In this document: positions 9,606-19,806 of the stretch, piece after piece
Numbering within the stretch: position 1 is the first letter of the stretch
Layout of the letters: every line of letters begins with the position of its first letter
DNA from: Bombyx mori
Taxonomy: Eukaryota > Arthropoda > Insecta > Lepidoptera > Bombycidae
Reading direction: 5' to 3'
NCBI RefSeq assembly: GCF_030269925.1
Contig: NC_085109.1
Span: forward strand, 4,836,001-4,900,000
DNA length: 64,000 bases
The notes under the pieces: model-generated
The model's database searches: none
What the model was told of the DNA's origin: nothing
The model's input: the letters and a program-made list of their open reading frames with translations, nothing else
Program-made: the position numbers and the translations under genes

Positions 9606-9759
9606 GAATTATTTTTTACGTGTTATAATCGTTTAGTAAGTACGTATACTGTAAAAATCACGTCTCCTCAGAATTCCGTGGACCGCGCATCGTACCAACA
9701 TTTCGATCCTGAAAGAGCTCAACATCAAGGAGAGACTATCGTCAACAGTCCAAGTATGA

Positions 9760-9885
9760 ATTCTCAAGTTCTTCGGGCACATCACTCGTAATGAGGACTC
9801 CATTGAGCGGTTGGTGGTGCAAGGGAAAGTCGAGGCCAAAAGATATCGCGGACGATCTCCAACACGATGGACCGACCTGGAATCG
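9760..9885 (+). repeat. RTE-like LINE ORF 3' fragment
   Basis: One frame reads FFGHI-, then RNEDSIERLVVQGKVEAKRY and RGRSPTRWTDLE. This is the conserved C-terminal part of RTE-type LINE ORFs (GHI...R...VQGKVEGKR-RGRSPTRW). Only a fragment, with no tail nearby. Confidence 0.7.
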
Positions 9886-10090
9886 AATTCTGTTTCTTTT
9901 ATTTGTATTAATTTTTTTTGGGTAACTTTCTCGAGTGTTCGGTGTATCTACCGATACACCATCTTTATTAATTTAAATATTGTAACTATCTTAATCTCTC
10001 ACTAGTTTTATAATCTTATAACTATTGTAAATTCACTCATTTTATGTTTTATATCTGTGTCCAATAAACACAATATTGTTAATTATAATT
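9886..10090. other. Unannotated AT-rich DNA
   Basis: Includes a small inverted pair GGTGTATCTACC/GATACACC near 9940-9962; no recognised element. Confidence 0.4.
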
Positions 10091-10325
10091 TGTTTCTTTT
10101 ATTGGTATAAGTCTCCCAGAGCGGTAAGTGGTGGCGCCCTGAGATCCTCCTCACAGAGTCTCCTGTTCACCGGTTGTCTACCGGTGGTGACGTGTCAAGA
10201 AGTGGTGCGACTCGGCCCCGTGTCTCTCGACCCATAGACCACCTTTTGGGGAGTGATGCGACTGGGCCTCATGTAACATCGGCATACCCAGGGGCACCCT
10301 CAGACACAGACGCGTTATAACCGGA
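10091..10325. other. GC-rich unclassified repeat-like segment
   Basis: Markedly more GC-rich than its flanks, with TCACCGGT-TGTCT-ACCGGTGGTGA forming a hairpin (about 10167-10191) and two similar GTG-TGCGACT-GGCC-C blocks about 55-60 bp apart. It looks like a degraded retroelement but I cannot assign it. Confidence 0.4.
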
Positions 10326-10617
10326 ACTCCACACATATCTACAACGTAAATGCCCCCATCAACCTTTTTTTTTATTGCCCTTGTAGACAGACGAGCATAC
10401 GGCCCACCTGATGGTGAGTGGTTACCGTCGCCCATAGATTTCAGCAATGCCAGGGGCCAACCCGCTGCCTACTATGAGATATGAGTTCTAAGGTCTCAGT
10501 ATAGTACAACGGCTGCCCCATCCTTCAAACAGAAACGCATTACTCCTTCACGGCAGAAATAAGCAGGGTGATGGTACCTACCTGTGCGGAATCACAAGAT
10601 GTCCTACCACCAGAATT
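10326..10617 (-). repeat. Bm1-type SINE split by a LINE tail
   Basis: Minus-strand SINE pieces at 10326-10364 (CATATCTACAACGTAAATG) and 10473-10617 (GAGATATGAGTTCTAAGG through CCTACCACCAG) are separated by a LINE tail. The LINE tail therefore landed in an existing SINE copy. Confidence 0.75.
10365..10472 (-). repeat. CR1/jockey-like LINE tail inserted in a SINE
   Basis: T-run then ATTGCCCTTGTAGACAGACG, ATGGTGAGTGGTTACCGTCG and CCGCTGCCTAC, the reversed tail of the family. No clear target duplication. Confidence 0.85.
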
Positions 10618-11098
10618 AATAAACAAAGAATAAAACCTTTTAAAGATTTTAGTTGCAGAGTTTTATATTCGTTTTACTTTAATGTAGCCCCTTACGGTTT
10701 TATTATAGCAACACAGTAGAAACTGCATTGCGCAGTAATAAATACTTTAGGCTTAAAAACCGGCATGCCTCATGAACATTAAGCTGGTAATATTTAAAGG
10801 CCTTAACTTCGTTTTAAGAAAGAATGCAGTATATTGACTCACGCGTGTTCGTATCGTATTTTATAGGTTAGATAGAAGAATTTGAACGACTGGGTGTCGA
10901 AAGCGAAGAGGGCGTCATACGAAAATAAAAATAAAAAACAAATATTATGTTGTTTTAATTAATATATCAGACCGTTTTGTTGCAGCAAACACCACAAAAT
11001 CACTGCTGCCTTTGAGACATCACGTTAAAACCGATTAAACTTGTTTCAAGCTCCATAATTACCGTTTCGCATCGGAACCAAGTAAGCCGCTCTGTGTG
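10618..11098. other. Unannotated AT-rich DNA
   Basis: Nothing recognised. Confidence 0.5.
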
Positions 11099-11260
11099 CT
11101 TAGGGCGAGTTTTTTAACGTTCTCGATAGCGTAAAAGTTAACACAAATTTGTATAGATTGGAACATTTGCCCACGTTTGCCGCTAGGGGCGATGTTCCAT
11201 CTGCACACAAATATGAGTTAACTTTTACATTATCGAAAACGTTAAAAAACTCTCACTAAG
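11099..11260. mobile_element. Fold-back MITE-like element
   Basis: CTTAGGGCGAGTTTTTTAAC at the left and its near-inverse (ending GAGAGTTTTTTAAC on the minus strand) at the right form arms of over 40 bp around a short centre (about 11160-11190). The arms share CGTT-TCGAT-A-GTAAAAGTTAAC. No ORF. Flanking duplication is not clear. Probably a non-autonomous DNA transposon. Confidence 0.65.
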
Positions 11261-11593
11261 CCCACTGTTGATTAAAATGAATAAAAAATATTAGTTCAAA
11301 TATCGAGAAAACGCCAGATCAATTGCGCGAGCAAGAATTTTTTATTATATCTTCCAAGAACTCTTGAACACGTTTGCTGAGTTCGAAAACAATATAAATT
11401 TAAATTATGCTAAGTGAGTACCCGTGTTTTCACTCTTAACGCCTCTTGATATACGAGATAGGTAAATTAAAATAGTTTCCGTTCACTTTGCTCTCTGCTT
11501 TTATTATTCTTTAACGATGCGAAATTTAGAAAATTGTTTTTCCTTGTTCCTTCATACTTTCTGGTGTAAATAAGTAAATAACAAAGGATAGTT
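11261..11593. other. Unannotated AT-rich DNA
   Basis: Nothing recognised. Confidence 0.5.
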
Positions 11594-11714
11594 AGAACTT
11601 ATCTCAAGGCGAGTGACGGCATTTACATTGTTGATGTCTATGGACTCCGGTAACGACTTAACATCAGGTGGGCTGTGAACTCGTCCAAACAGCTAAGCAA
11701 TAAAAAATAAAAAA
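11594..11714 (+). repeat. Bm1-type SINE 3' fragment
   Basis: AGAACTTATCTCAAGG, GATGTCTATGGACTCCGGTA and AGCTAAGCAATAAAAAATAA match the SINE end. 5'-truncated. Confidence 0.75.
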
Positions 11715-12074
11715 GTTTCTATCACAATCGAATTGTGTAGTGCGATTCTACACAATTTAACGACAAATAAAAAATATATTTATTTATATCCATTCCATGA
11801 AGTTTCCAGCCATTATAATGGAATCCATAAAATGTACACTGACATCATAATTATTTTAAAATTTTCAAGTTTTCATAACGTTATTGTTCCTTAATTTCAA
11901 TCTGTGGTTATAAAATTGAATGACAATTATTTATCATAATGGAATATTAGATAATGTGTTTATTCATAAATGTATTGTATAATTTCCAAGAACAGCTTAG
12001 AAATAAATGAGTTTCAACAGAATTTCAATATCTTCTAAGTAATATAAAAAAAAGAGAAGAACTTGAAATTTGAA
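11715..12074. other. Unannotated AT-rich DNA
   Basis: Nothing recognised. Confidence 0.5.
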
Positions 12075-12452
12075 GTCGTCGTGGCCTAGCAGATAAGACG
12101 TCCGGTGCATTCGTGTTGAGCGATGTACCCGGTGTTCGAATCTCAGGCGGATACCAATTTTTCTAATGAAATACGTACTCAACAACTGTTCACGATTGAT
12201 TTCCACGGTGAAGGAATAACATCGTGTAGTAAAAATCAAACCCGCAAAAATTATAATTTGCGTAATTACTGGTGGTAGGACCTCTTGTGAGTCCGCGCGG
12301 ATGGGTACCACCACCCTGCCTATTTCTGCCGTGAAGCAGGAATGCGTTTTGGTTTAAAGGGTGGGGCAGCCGTTGTAACTTACTTGAGACTTTAGAAGTT
12401 ATATCTCAAGGTGGGTGGCGCATTTACGTTGTGGATGTCTATGGGCTAAAAA
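12075..12452 (+). repeat. Bm1-type SINE with tRNA-like head
   Basis: Head at 12075-12155 with A-box-like TGGCCTAGCAG and B-box GTTCGAATCTC, then the body TTTTTCTAATGAAATACGTA, CTTCGTG-type and ACTGGTGGTAGGACC blocks. The end is truncated after GTCTATGGGCT and replaced by an A-rich run, so the LINE-like 3' tail is missing. Confidence 0.85.
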
Positions 12453-12602
12453 ATAATAATAATTCTATATTGAAAATCTTTATCAGTGTGTTTTATCAGA
12501 GAAATGAACCCAATTAAAATTTGGTGAATTTTTATCATCATCTTGATGTACTATATACAGATAACATAGTAATAACCCTGAAAGAGCGGACGCTTAGCGT
12601 AG

Positions 12603-12838
12603 TACGAACACGTGATGCGTAGAGAGAAGATGCATGTGACTAGGAGATGTATAGAAATGGTAGTGCAAGGTAGAGGGGGAAGAGGTCGACCAAAAAAGAC
12701 ATGGATGGAGTGTGTGAATGATGATATGAGAGAGAGAGGAGTGAGTGTTGAGATGACGGCTGATAAAAGAGAATGGAAGAGAAAAATTAGCTGTGCCGAC
12801 CCCACCTAGTGGGATAAGGTGGAGTAAAAAGAAGAAGA
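12603..12838 (+). repeat. RTE-like LINE 3' end
   Basis: A frame reads MRREKMHVTRRCIEMVVQG, GRPKKTWMECVNDDM and REWKRKISCADPT before a TAG, then GATAAGGTGGAGTAAAAAGAAGAAG. This is the C-terminal end and short tail of an RTE-type LINE. A second copy lies at 43634-43860. Confidence 0.75.
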
Positions 12839-12859
12839 GTAATTACCCTGAAAACTCAA

Positions 12860-13010
12860 ATGCATACGGATCAACCCGATCCACTAACATCGCTATTAGA
12901 CGCCTGCAGCTGCCCTTGAGCTGTTGGGGCGAGGCGGCGCGCTCGGGCAGCTGTTAACAAAACCCACCCCTAGCTAAGTCCGTGCCCACCTGTTCTGGTG
13001 GAACAGAAGA
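12860..13010 (+). repeat. GC-rich LINE fragment
   Basis: Its reverse complement matches 18301-18370 (GTGGG-TTTG-TAACAGCT-CCCGAG, CAACTCAAG-GCAGCTGC). Thus a piece of the same retroposon family in the opposite orientation. Confidence 0.5.
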
Positions 13011-13121
13011 GAAACAGATTGCAAAGATTCATTTAAAACAGATTACAGCAAAACAAACAAACAAACATTTAATAGAAGAAGTAGTTTGAAGATGCCATAA
13101 CAATATCCTTTTTAGTATAAA

Positions 13122-13548
13122 CTAGTGGTTCCAATGTAGTCGAAATCGACTATCGACTATAATTAACTGAAATTATAAGTTTGTACAATATTATGGTTCT
13201 ATTGTCAAAGGCTATTTATTATATTTCTATAGTCATAGATTCCGCCAAGACTACACCTTAGACAAATAATGTTAAAGACAAACAATATTAATCTATTCTC
13301 AATTTGACCACAGACTGTAGCATTAAACAAAAGAGTATACATATGCGTGTGTGTGTCAAATACATGGTATTGTGTGTAATGTTTTCTTTATTGCTTTAAT
13401 GATTTTTTTATGGATAATTTAAAAAATATTTGTATTCTGCACTCCTTCTCTATAGTCTCTATAAGTGTGAGAAATTTCATAGTCCTCCGTTGGCGCAATT
13501 TTCGTAAACAGGGGTACAAAATTGCTACTTCACGTATTAATATATAGA
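13122..13548 (-). mobile_element. Helitron-like element H2, complete copy
   Basis: Plus-strand view: A|CTAGTGGTTCCAATGTAGTC at the left and CACGTATTAATATATAGA|T at the right, giving TC...CTAG in Helitron orientation. About 427 bp, no ORF. Other copies: 25588-25900 (partial), 37046-37434 (opposite orientation) and 48588-49050. Confidence 0.75.
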
Positions 13549-13550
13549 TA

Positions 13551-13930
13551 CTAGCTGACCCGGCAAACGTTATTTTGTCATATATAAGATTTCTAGGGAA
13601 TTTCTAGTGTAGAAAAAGAAAAACTAACTTATTGTAAGTGTGTAAGGATGTGATAAATGAGTGAAAGAGGCATGTAGCGCTATGAACAATGAGGGAATAT
13701 AAAAATAACAAAACCTCATTCAACCACATAATGCCTCATTATAACAAAAAAAATGTCAAAAAAATAATTGTTAGGGATGGACAACCCTTACCACTTAGGG
13801 GTGTGAAAAATAGATAGAAGCCGATTCTCAGACCAACTGTACATGCATATAAAATTTCATAAAAATCGGTCAAACCGTTTCAGAGGAGTATGGTAACTAA
13901 CATTGTGACACGAGAGTTTTATATATAAGA
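13551..13930 (-). mobile_element. Helitron-like element H3
   Basis: A|CTAGCTGACCCGGCAAACG to TTATATATAAGA|T. It carries the widely shared lepidopteran segments GATGGACAACCCTTACCACT and GGTCAAACCGTTTCAGAGGA. It begins only two bases after the end of the H2 copy. Confidence 0.78.
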
Positions 13931-13978
13931 TAAAATTATTGCCACATGTCAGCTCGACCGATTTAGCTGGTTTATATA

Positions 13979-14256
13979 TGAGTCGTCTATTATCAAAGGT
14001 GGCAATCTGTGCATTTGGACAAAAAAATGTTATTGATATGTCAATACAGATTGATTTGAATATAATCGTCTCCTTCAAACAATACGGTTCAAAACCTGCA
14101 TTAAATAAAGGTTAATAGTTAACCTGTTATTTATCTAAGATGTCGTTCCGAAGAGTTTTGTGACTGCCAATGGAATACAAAGTCAATAATTCGTTTTTCT
14201 GATTTACCAATAATTATCCAAAAGTCAGATTGCCGGCTTTGATAATAGTCGACTCA
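13979..14256. mobile_element. TA-flanked MITE
   Basis: A 278-bp element with about 31-bp inverted ends: TGAGTCGTCTATTATCAAAG at the left and the inverse of TGAGTCGACTATTATCAAAG at the right, continuing into GGCAATCTG. It is flanked by TA on both sides (13977-13978, 14257-14258), as expected for Tc1/mariner-type insertion. No ORF of note. Confidence 0.75.
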
Positions 14257-14258
14257 TA

Positions 14259-14595
14259 TTATTGTCTTCATCATTGTCGGGCCAAGGTTTTTGTGATGTA
14301 TATTTTTTTATAATCCACCGAAATAAATTAATAGAACGAGATTCGCAACGGTACTCGACGGTGATTCACTAGTTATTTTTTTGTTATTAAAATAAATTTG
14401 CGGAATAATATTCGGTGTTCTTAGTAGCAGGAAAACGAATTTGAATATTTCGGTTTCCCAGAGCCTAACTTGAACGTACGTTGAATGATAATTAATTAGA
14501 GGAAAAAAACCGAAGGAATCAATAGTGTGGCTAGCTACAGAGCCTTTTTTTGTTTTCGGCCAGGGGGGACGAACCTCCTTCAAGGTATCCGCGCC
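14259..14595. other. Unannotated DNA
   Basis: Minus-strand frame of 91 codons (14308-14583) has no recognisable domain and no coding signal that I trust. Confidence 0.4.
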
Positions 14596-14850
14596 TTTTT
14601 TCTTCCTACCTTAATAGCCTTAGAGGGCTATGCCAGCGTATCCGAACGAGTAAGTGAGCTCACGGGTCTCTAACCTGAGGACGTTGTTAGCACCGGCCTT
14701 AGCAAGAGCAGTGCTTCGCAGAATCTACCACCAGATCGGAAACGCGACTTACTGAGAAGATCCGGCGAGAAACTAAGTGGGCTGTGTCTGTGGGTAAATT
14801 TATTCGCCGCACCCTTCGTTGCAAGCGATGGCTTTGACAAGAACGGTGGC
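14596..14850 (-). repeat. Hairpin-tail retroposon, copy (minus)
   Basis: TTTTTTCTTCCTACCTTAAT tail, reversed hairpin (AGCCTTAGAGGGCTAT), GAGCTCACGGGT, AGCAAGAGCAGTGCTTCGCA and GAAGATCCGGCGAGAAACTA are all present. 5'-truncated near the GCAAGCGATGG block. Confidence 0.75.
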
Positions 14851-15256
14851 TGGATCCGCGTCTAGGGGGCATATGGGGTATGTGGGACGGCGAGCTACAG
14901 AACCTAAGTCACCTAAACCTACCGTGAACCACACGACCCATGTTGATAATCATTATTTCGACGGGAAGACAAATTGATTGGAAAAGCGTCACTGACGACT
15001 ACCGTGCACACGCTAAATCTATCTTGTAACGGAGACTTTAGACTTGTTTCATTGTTACCTGAACGAATTCGCAAAACTTACTTTATATATTGTAGGAATG
15101 TTATGATTGTGCAAATTGGCTCGAAATGTAATAAGAGATGATATGAAATTTGTATTTTGAAAAAAAAAAGAAATTGAAAATTTATTTGCTATTGTGATCA
15201 CCACACAATTTTATTGTTGATGCCTTAAAAAATAGTTATAAGGCTATATCTATCTA
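14851..15256. other. Unannotated DNA with TATC microsatellite at its right end
   Basis: Nothing recognised except a short (TATC)n run just before the Helitron-like copy. Confidence 0.5.
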
Positions 15257-15547
15257 TCTATATATATAAAAATGAATTGCTGTTCGTTAAGTCTCGCTAA
15301 AACTCGAGAACGGCTGGACCGATTTGGCTAATTTTAGTCTTGAATTATTTGTGAAAGTCCAGAGAAGGTTTAAAAGGTACATAAATATGAAAATGCTCGG
15401 AATTAAATAAAAATAACAATTTCGTTTTTCCTTTGATGTGTCCCCCGTCGGACGGATTCCTTGTGTTTGTTTTAATTTTATTTTATACAAAAGCTTAGGT
15501 TTTTTATTTATCGATTGAGGCACTACGAAGTCTGCCGGGTCAGCTAG
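15257..15547 (+). mobile_element. Helitron-like element H1, copy 3
   Basis: A|TCTATATATATAAAAATG at the left to GGGTCAGCTAG|T at the right, complete, in Helitron orientation on the plus strand. Confidence 0.85.
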
Positions 15548-16091
15548 TACTAATAAATAAAATTTTATTACTCTAGATCTAGGGAATAAATTAAAACAAA
15601 AGAGATTTCGCCACAGCTGTTGTCCAATTCACTGGAACGTTACAGCATAAATGTCATCACATTGAATTATGTGTGCACAAACTCCCACCACCCTTAGGCT
15701 AGTGACCCTGACCAGGGGGGTTGACTTAAATTCTCGGTGTCAGTTTCTAGGTTATAAATTGGGGTTGGATCGGACTCGTACTGGCCTTTTTTGGCTAATG
15801 TTCCCACGCACACGGGATAAAACCAAACTTGGTGTCATGTTTGGAGGGCTTGCGTTAATCAATCTCATGTTGGTTGTTGAAATTAAAGCTGTGACGAATA
15901 TGGGTAGTAAAAATGGCAGTTATTGTAATTATAGAATAATAAAAAATTAGAATCATGAAGCCCAGAATAAGTATCAAATCGTATTGTTTGTATAAAAATA
16001 TATATAGACTCCTGTTTAGTAGTGGAGTGAAAGGTCATCTAAATTTTTTTTCAGGATTCGAATTAATATCAAACCGAATTTTGTTAATATC
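15548..16091. other. Unannotated DNA
   Basis: An open frame at 15669-15950 contains no recognised domain; probably non-coding. Confidence 0.4.
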
Positions 16092-16402
16092 TTCTAATGA
16101 AATACGTACTTAACAAATGTTCACAATTGACTTCCACGGTGAAGGAATAACACTATGTAATAAAAATCAAATCCGCAAAATTATAATTTGCGTAATTACT
16201 GGTGGTAAGACCTCTTGTGTTCCACCACCTCGCCTATTTCTGCCGTGAAGCAGTAATGTGTTTCGGTTTGAAGGGCGGGGCAGCCGTTGTAACTATACTG
16301 AGACATCAGAACTAATATCTCAAGGTAGGTGTCGCCGGCTCCGGTAACCACTTAACACCAGGTGGGCTGTGAGCTCACCCGTATATGCAATAAATAAAAA
16401 AA
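16092..16402 (+). repeat. Bm1-type SINE, headless
   Basis: TTCTAATGAAATACGTACTT through GTGGGCTGTGAGCTCACCCG and GCAATAAATAAAAAA. The tRNA-like head is missing and about 20 bp is deleted in the middle. Confidence 0.82.
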
Positions 16403-16617
16403 GTTACTTCCTTTCTATTCTTATTGCAATATTTATTGCGTATTCTGCGGTTTCTGTCATATTGCTCGGAAAATACCTGATAGCTTAGAGCAGAGAGTTG
16501 AAATATGAGACTATTCGTGACAGGGAAGATCGAGGGAAAGAGACGAGAGAAAGAGAGGGGCGCAGTCCGACAAGATAATTCAATTAAATCCAAACCAGAC
16601 TAGAAATTCCATTTCAC

Positions 16618-16742
16618 GAAGCTCTTCACGCAGCCAATGATCGGAAACGGTGGAAAGACATTACAAAAAATAAATCTGTTCAAACATGATGGTCACGACC
16701 CTCAGCGGTGAAGAAACGACGCGAGGAGGAGGATGAGAAGAT
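16618..16742 (+). repeat. RTE-like LINE ORF end, decayed
   Basis: NDRKRWKDI frame followed by ATGATGGTCACGACCCTCAG and a GACGCGAGGAGGAGG tail; related pieces at 45955-46080 and 52565-52780. Confidence 0.5.
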
Positions 16743-17248
16743 TCTGCTGTTTTCTATGTTTTTAAAAGAGTAAACCCTCAAGAATTTGAAGCATTTTCAT
16801 CGGAATTCCCAAAATGTAGTTTCAAAAAAGAGACAAACTGCTTTTATTTTCTTTAATATCCTACAGACTTATAGACCGTGCTGAAGTAATATTGTCCATG
16901 AACGCACCCGGGAATACAAAGCCGTTTTATTGCAGCTCTAAACTTTTATTCACAATAACTTTATTCTTAAACGTCTACAGTTCGTTATTGCGCAAGTAAA
17001 TATTATATAATAACTTCACGTAATTTTATTATGTACTGGCGTGAGATTCGGAATGTCGAGATACGCCGGTAAATATTCCCGGGTAGTTGTCACTGTCTTG
17101 CCCATTTCTGCGGGGGGCAGATACACATTTCATTGTGGAGGATGGGATAGTCGTTATACTAAGCAATACAAGTTTAACTCTATGCCCTTGCTTTAAGGTC
17201 GTTAGTGGCATCCACGTTACGATTTCGATGAGCTCCGATATCTTAATA
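16743..17248. other. Unannotated DNA
   Basis: Nothing recognised. Confidence 0.45.
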
Positions 17249-17252
17249 CTTC

Positions 17253-17434
17253 TTTGGGGGGGATTAGACGACAAAGGGAAGATCTTCCACCGAGCGGGTG
17301 ATATTGCTCGGTAAACCGACGGTCCGAACGTTGTTGTTCGGAACTTGTATATATGCGCTTTATCTTGAAAATGTCGTAAGCGAGATTCAGGCATCTGTCA
17401 ATTATCTTGCGTTCTATGATGGCTACCCGCCACA
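17253..17434 (-). repeat. 3' LTR of the small element
   Basis: Nearly identical to the LTR at 17932-18112. A TATA-like CATATATACAAG lies about 80-95 bases into it on the minus strand (plus 17345-17356). Confidence 0.78.
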
Positions 17435-17509
17435 TCACTCCCCTCCGAGACTGGAGGTCGTGTCATTTTTTAGTTAGCGTTGTCCGTGCTGAGATTAGCT
17501 TGCAAGGGC

Positions 17510-17627
17510 CAGTGCTGCTCGAAGCCTGCGGTGAGTCGAGGCTGAGCTTGAATGCTGCGTGCGTGTCGCCAGTGCTGCTCGAAGTTTGCAGTGAGTCGAA
17601 ACTGAGCTGAATGCTGCGTGCGTGTCG
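17510..17627. repeat. 59-bp tandem duplication inside the LTR element
   Basis: Two adjacent copies starting CCAGTGCTGCTCGAAG (17510 and about 17569), each ending AATGCTGCGTGCGTGTCG, differing at a handful of bases. Confidence 0.85.
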
Positions 17628-17931
17628 TGCGTAGTCCATGTGATGCAGAGCTGCCACGCCGGAGATGTGTGACCCCAAGCGTTGATGATCCGGTCGTGGG
17701 CTGCGATGAACTGTAGCGGCGTGATGAGGCAGTGAAGTTGCGTGCCGTAGGACCAGGAAGCGCGGTGAGTCGGCTGCGATGGTCCTGTTGAGGCTGCGAT
17801 GCTGGCTTGCTGTGGGACGACTGTCAATGACGTGCTTTTATCTGCGTGAATGCGGGGATTGTGGTAGCCGAAGTTCTTGATGCGCTGATGATGAATCAGA
17901 AGATTGCGATTATCACGTCGGGGTCACTAGT

Positions 17932-18112
17932 TTTGGGAGTCTTAACGACGAAAGGAAAGATCTTCCACCGAGCGGATGATATTGCTCGGTAGACCGACGG
18001 TCCGAATGTTGTTGTTCGGAACTTGTATATATGCGCTTTATCTTGAAAATGTCGTAAGCGAGATTCAGGCATCTGTCAATTATCTTGCGTTCTATGATGG
18101 CTACCCGCCACA
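17932..18112 (-). repeat. 5' LTR of the small element
   Basis: Contains the TATA-like motif at about 18022-18034 and the conserved start TGTGGCGGG on the minus strand (18104-18112). Confidence 0.78.
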
Positions 18113-18214
18113 CTTCACACAATTTGGCCACGAGATCGTTCACATTTCAATGAAACAACATAGTCTATAAATTACCTACGTATAACTGCAGATTGGGAGC
18201 CATCTTAGTACCTC

Positions 18215-18470
18215 GGCTGTGTTTTTTTTATGTTTGAGAGATTACTGGTGACCCGGAGGCCTTTTCAGTTTTACCAGGGCAGGTGGGCGAGCAAGGGCTC
18301 AGCTAGGAGGGGTGGGATTTGCTAACAGCTACCCGAGCTCCTCCAAGGGAGACCTAACAACTCAAGAGTAGCTGCTTCGCGAATGAATCTATTACCGGAT
18401 CGGAGTCGCGACCCGCTGAGAAGATCCGGCAACCTCGCCTGCCGCATTGCATTGTATATCCCACAAGACC
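18215..18470 (-). repeat. Retroposon tail, GGCCCGGAGGCC type, long copy
   Basis: T-run, then GATTACTGGTGACCCGGAGG, CAGCTAGGAGGGGTGGG, TAACAACTCAAGAGTAGCTG and ACCGGATCGGAGTCGCGACC with GCTGAGAAGATCCGGC. The last block is shared with the hairpin-tail family, so the two families overlap in sequence but have different 3' ends. Confidence 0.65.
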
Positions 18471-18830
18471 GGACGAAAACTGAAATTTTCTCTGTAGCTG
18501 TAATATTTTAATAACCGTACATTTTTCTTTTACACTTCATTAATCACAGTAGAAATTATGACACAGAACATGACACGCATCCTACGCAAAATTATGCGCC
18601 GAAGTTTCCAAGTAATTTTGGAGTTTGTTGTAAACTGACTTTGGATAAATCCTCTTACAGCTTTCACTGGGTCTCGTTCACAAATTAGAATTCTCATAAT
18701 AAAATAAACGAAAGGAGCCGAACGTAATGCGATTTTTCGCTTTTCCTTGTCAACACGGGGATGACGTAAAACAATAAGTTGGATTAAATGAATGGATCAG
18801 AATTACAAACGATTCGGGTGAAATGGTTGT
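18471..18830. other. Unannotated DNA
   Basis: Nothing recognised. Confidence 0.5.
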
Positions 18831-19078
18831 AGGAATCACTGGTGGTAGGACGTCTTGCGAGTCCGCACGTGTAGGTACCACCACCTTGCTTATTTCTGAC
18901 GTGAAGCAGTAATGCGTTTCAGTTTAAAGGGCGGGGCACTGTTAAAAGTGAGACCTTAGAACTCATGTTTCAAGGTGGGTGGCGTCATTTACGTTGTAGA
19001 TGTCTACGGGTTCCGGTAACCACTTAACATCAGGTGACCCGTGAGCACGTCCATCCATCTAAGCAATACAAAAAAAAG
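18831..19078 (+). repeat. Bm1-type SINE 3' half
   Basis: CACTGGTGGTAGGACGTCTT through ATCCATCTAAGCAATACAAA. Head missing. Confidence 0.85.
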
Positions 19079-19468
19079 TAAAAAAAAATTTAAAAAATAC
19101 TATACTATCATACTGGTAAAGATAACTTTGAACGGTCGAGAATCTTTAGTTTGTTCTCTTTTCCGATAACTTCTCCCTCGAGACCCCTCACATGAATAGC
19201 ACACACTATACCATAGACTTAGAGCCACGAGCGACTTCATTGTTGCACGAACATCGCAACAATTAAAAAGAGGTAAATAATAAAGAAGAAATCTCTTGAA
19301 GAATACAACTCTGCCTTTTGTTAGGTTTCATAGAACATAAGTCCGAGGGCACATTGTACGACACGTATTTTTATTGCTGTAAACGGACGAACGAGTTTGG
19401 AGTTCCCCTTATTTCGAATGCTTATCGGACCACACAGACGACATTTAGTTGCAACCAAAAAATTTTTA
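19079..19468. other. Unannotated AT-rich DNA
   Basis: Nothing recognised. Confidence 0.5.
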
Positions 19469-19806
19469 TTTTTTTTATTGATGTTTGGACGAGCTCACAG
19501 CCCACCTGGTGTTAAGTGGTTACTGGAACCCATAGACATCTACAACGTAAATGCGCCACCCACCTTGAGATATAAGTTCTAAGGTCTCAGTATAGTTACA
19601 ACGGCTACCCCACCCTTCAAACCGAAACGCATTACTGCTTCACGGCAGAAATAGGCAGGGCGGTGGTACCTACCCGTGCGGACTCACAATAGGTCCTATC
19701 ACCAGTGATTACGCAAATTATAATTTTGCGGGTTTGATTTTTATTACACGATGTTATTCCTTCACCGTGGAAGTCAATCGTGAACATTTGTTAAGTACGT
19801 ATTTCA
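19469..19806 (-). repeat. Bm1-type SINE, headless (minus)
   Basis: Reversed tail TTTTTATTGATGTTTGGACG, CCCACCTGGTGTTAAGTGG, and body to AAGTCAATCGTGAACATTTG. The tRNA-like head is absent. Confidence 0.87.

Larger units (their letters stand above)
17253..18112 (-). mobile_element. Small non-autonomous LTR retrotransposon
   Basis: Two long direct repeats (17253-17434 and 17932-18112, about 181 bp, mostly identical) flank about 500 bp of non-coding DNA. Read on the minus strand, each repeat begins TGTGGCGGGTAGCC. A purine-rich tract (GGAGGGGAGTGA, 17435-17446) lies just before the 3' repeat. A primer-site-like GTGACCCCGACGTGAT (17912-17927) lies a few bases after the 5' repeat. The 4-bp CTTC at 17249-17252 and 18113-18116 fits a Ty3/gypsy-type target duplication. 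No gag or pol, so TRIM-like. Confidence 0.78.

Noticed and set aside
15669..15950. A 93-codon coding frame
   Set aside because: No domain, no splice sites and no similarity to anything I recognise.
17495..17827. Coding frame inside the small LTR element
   Set aside because: Composition reflects the 59-bp tandem duplication; no gag or pol motif is present.
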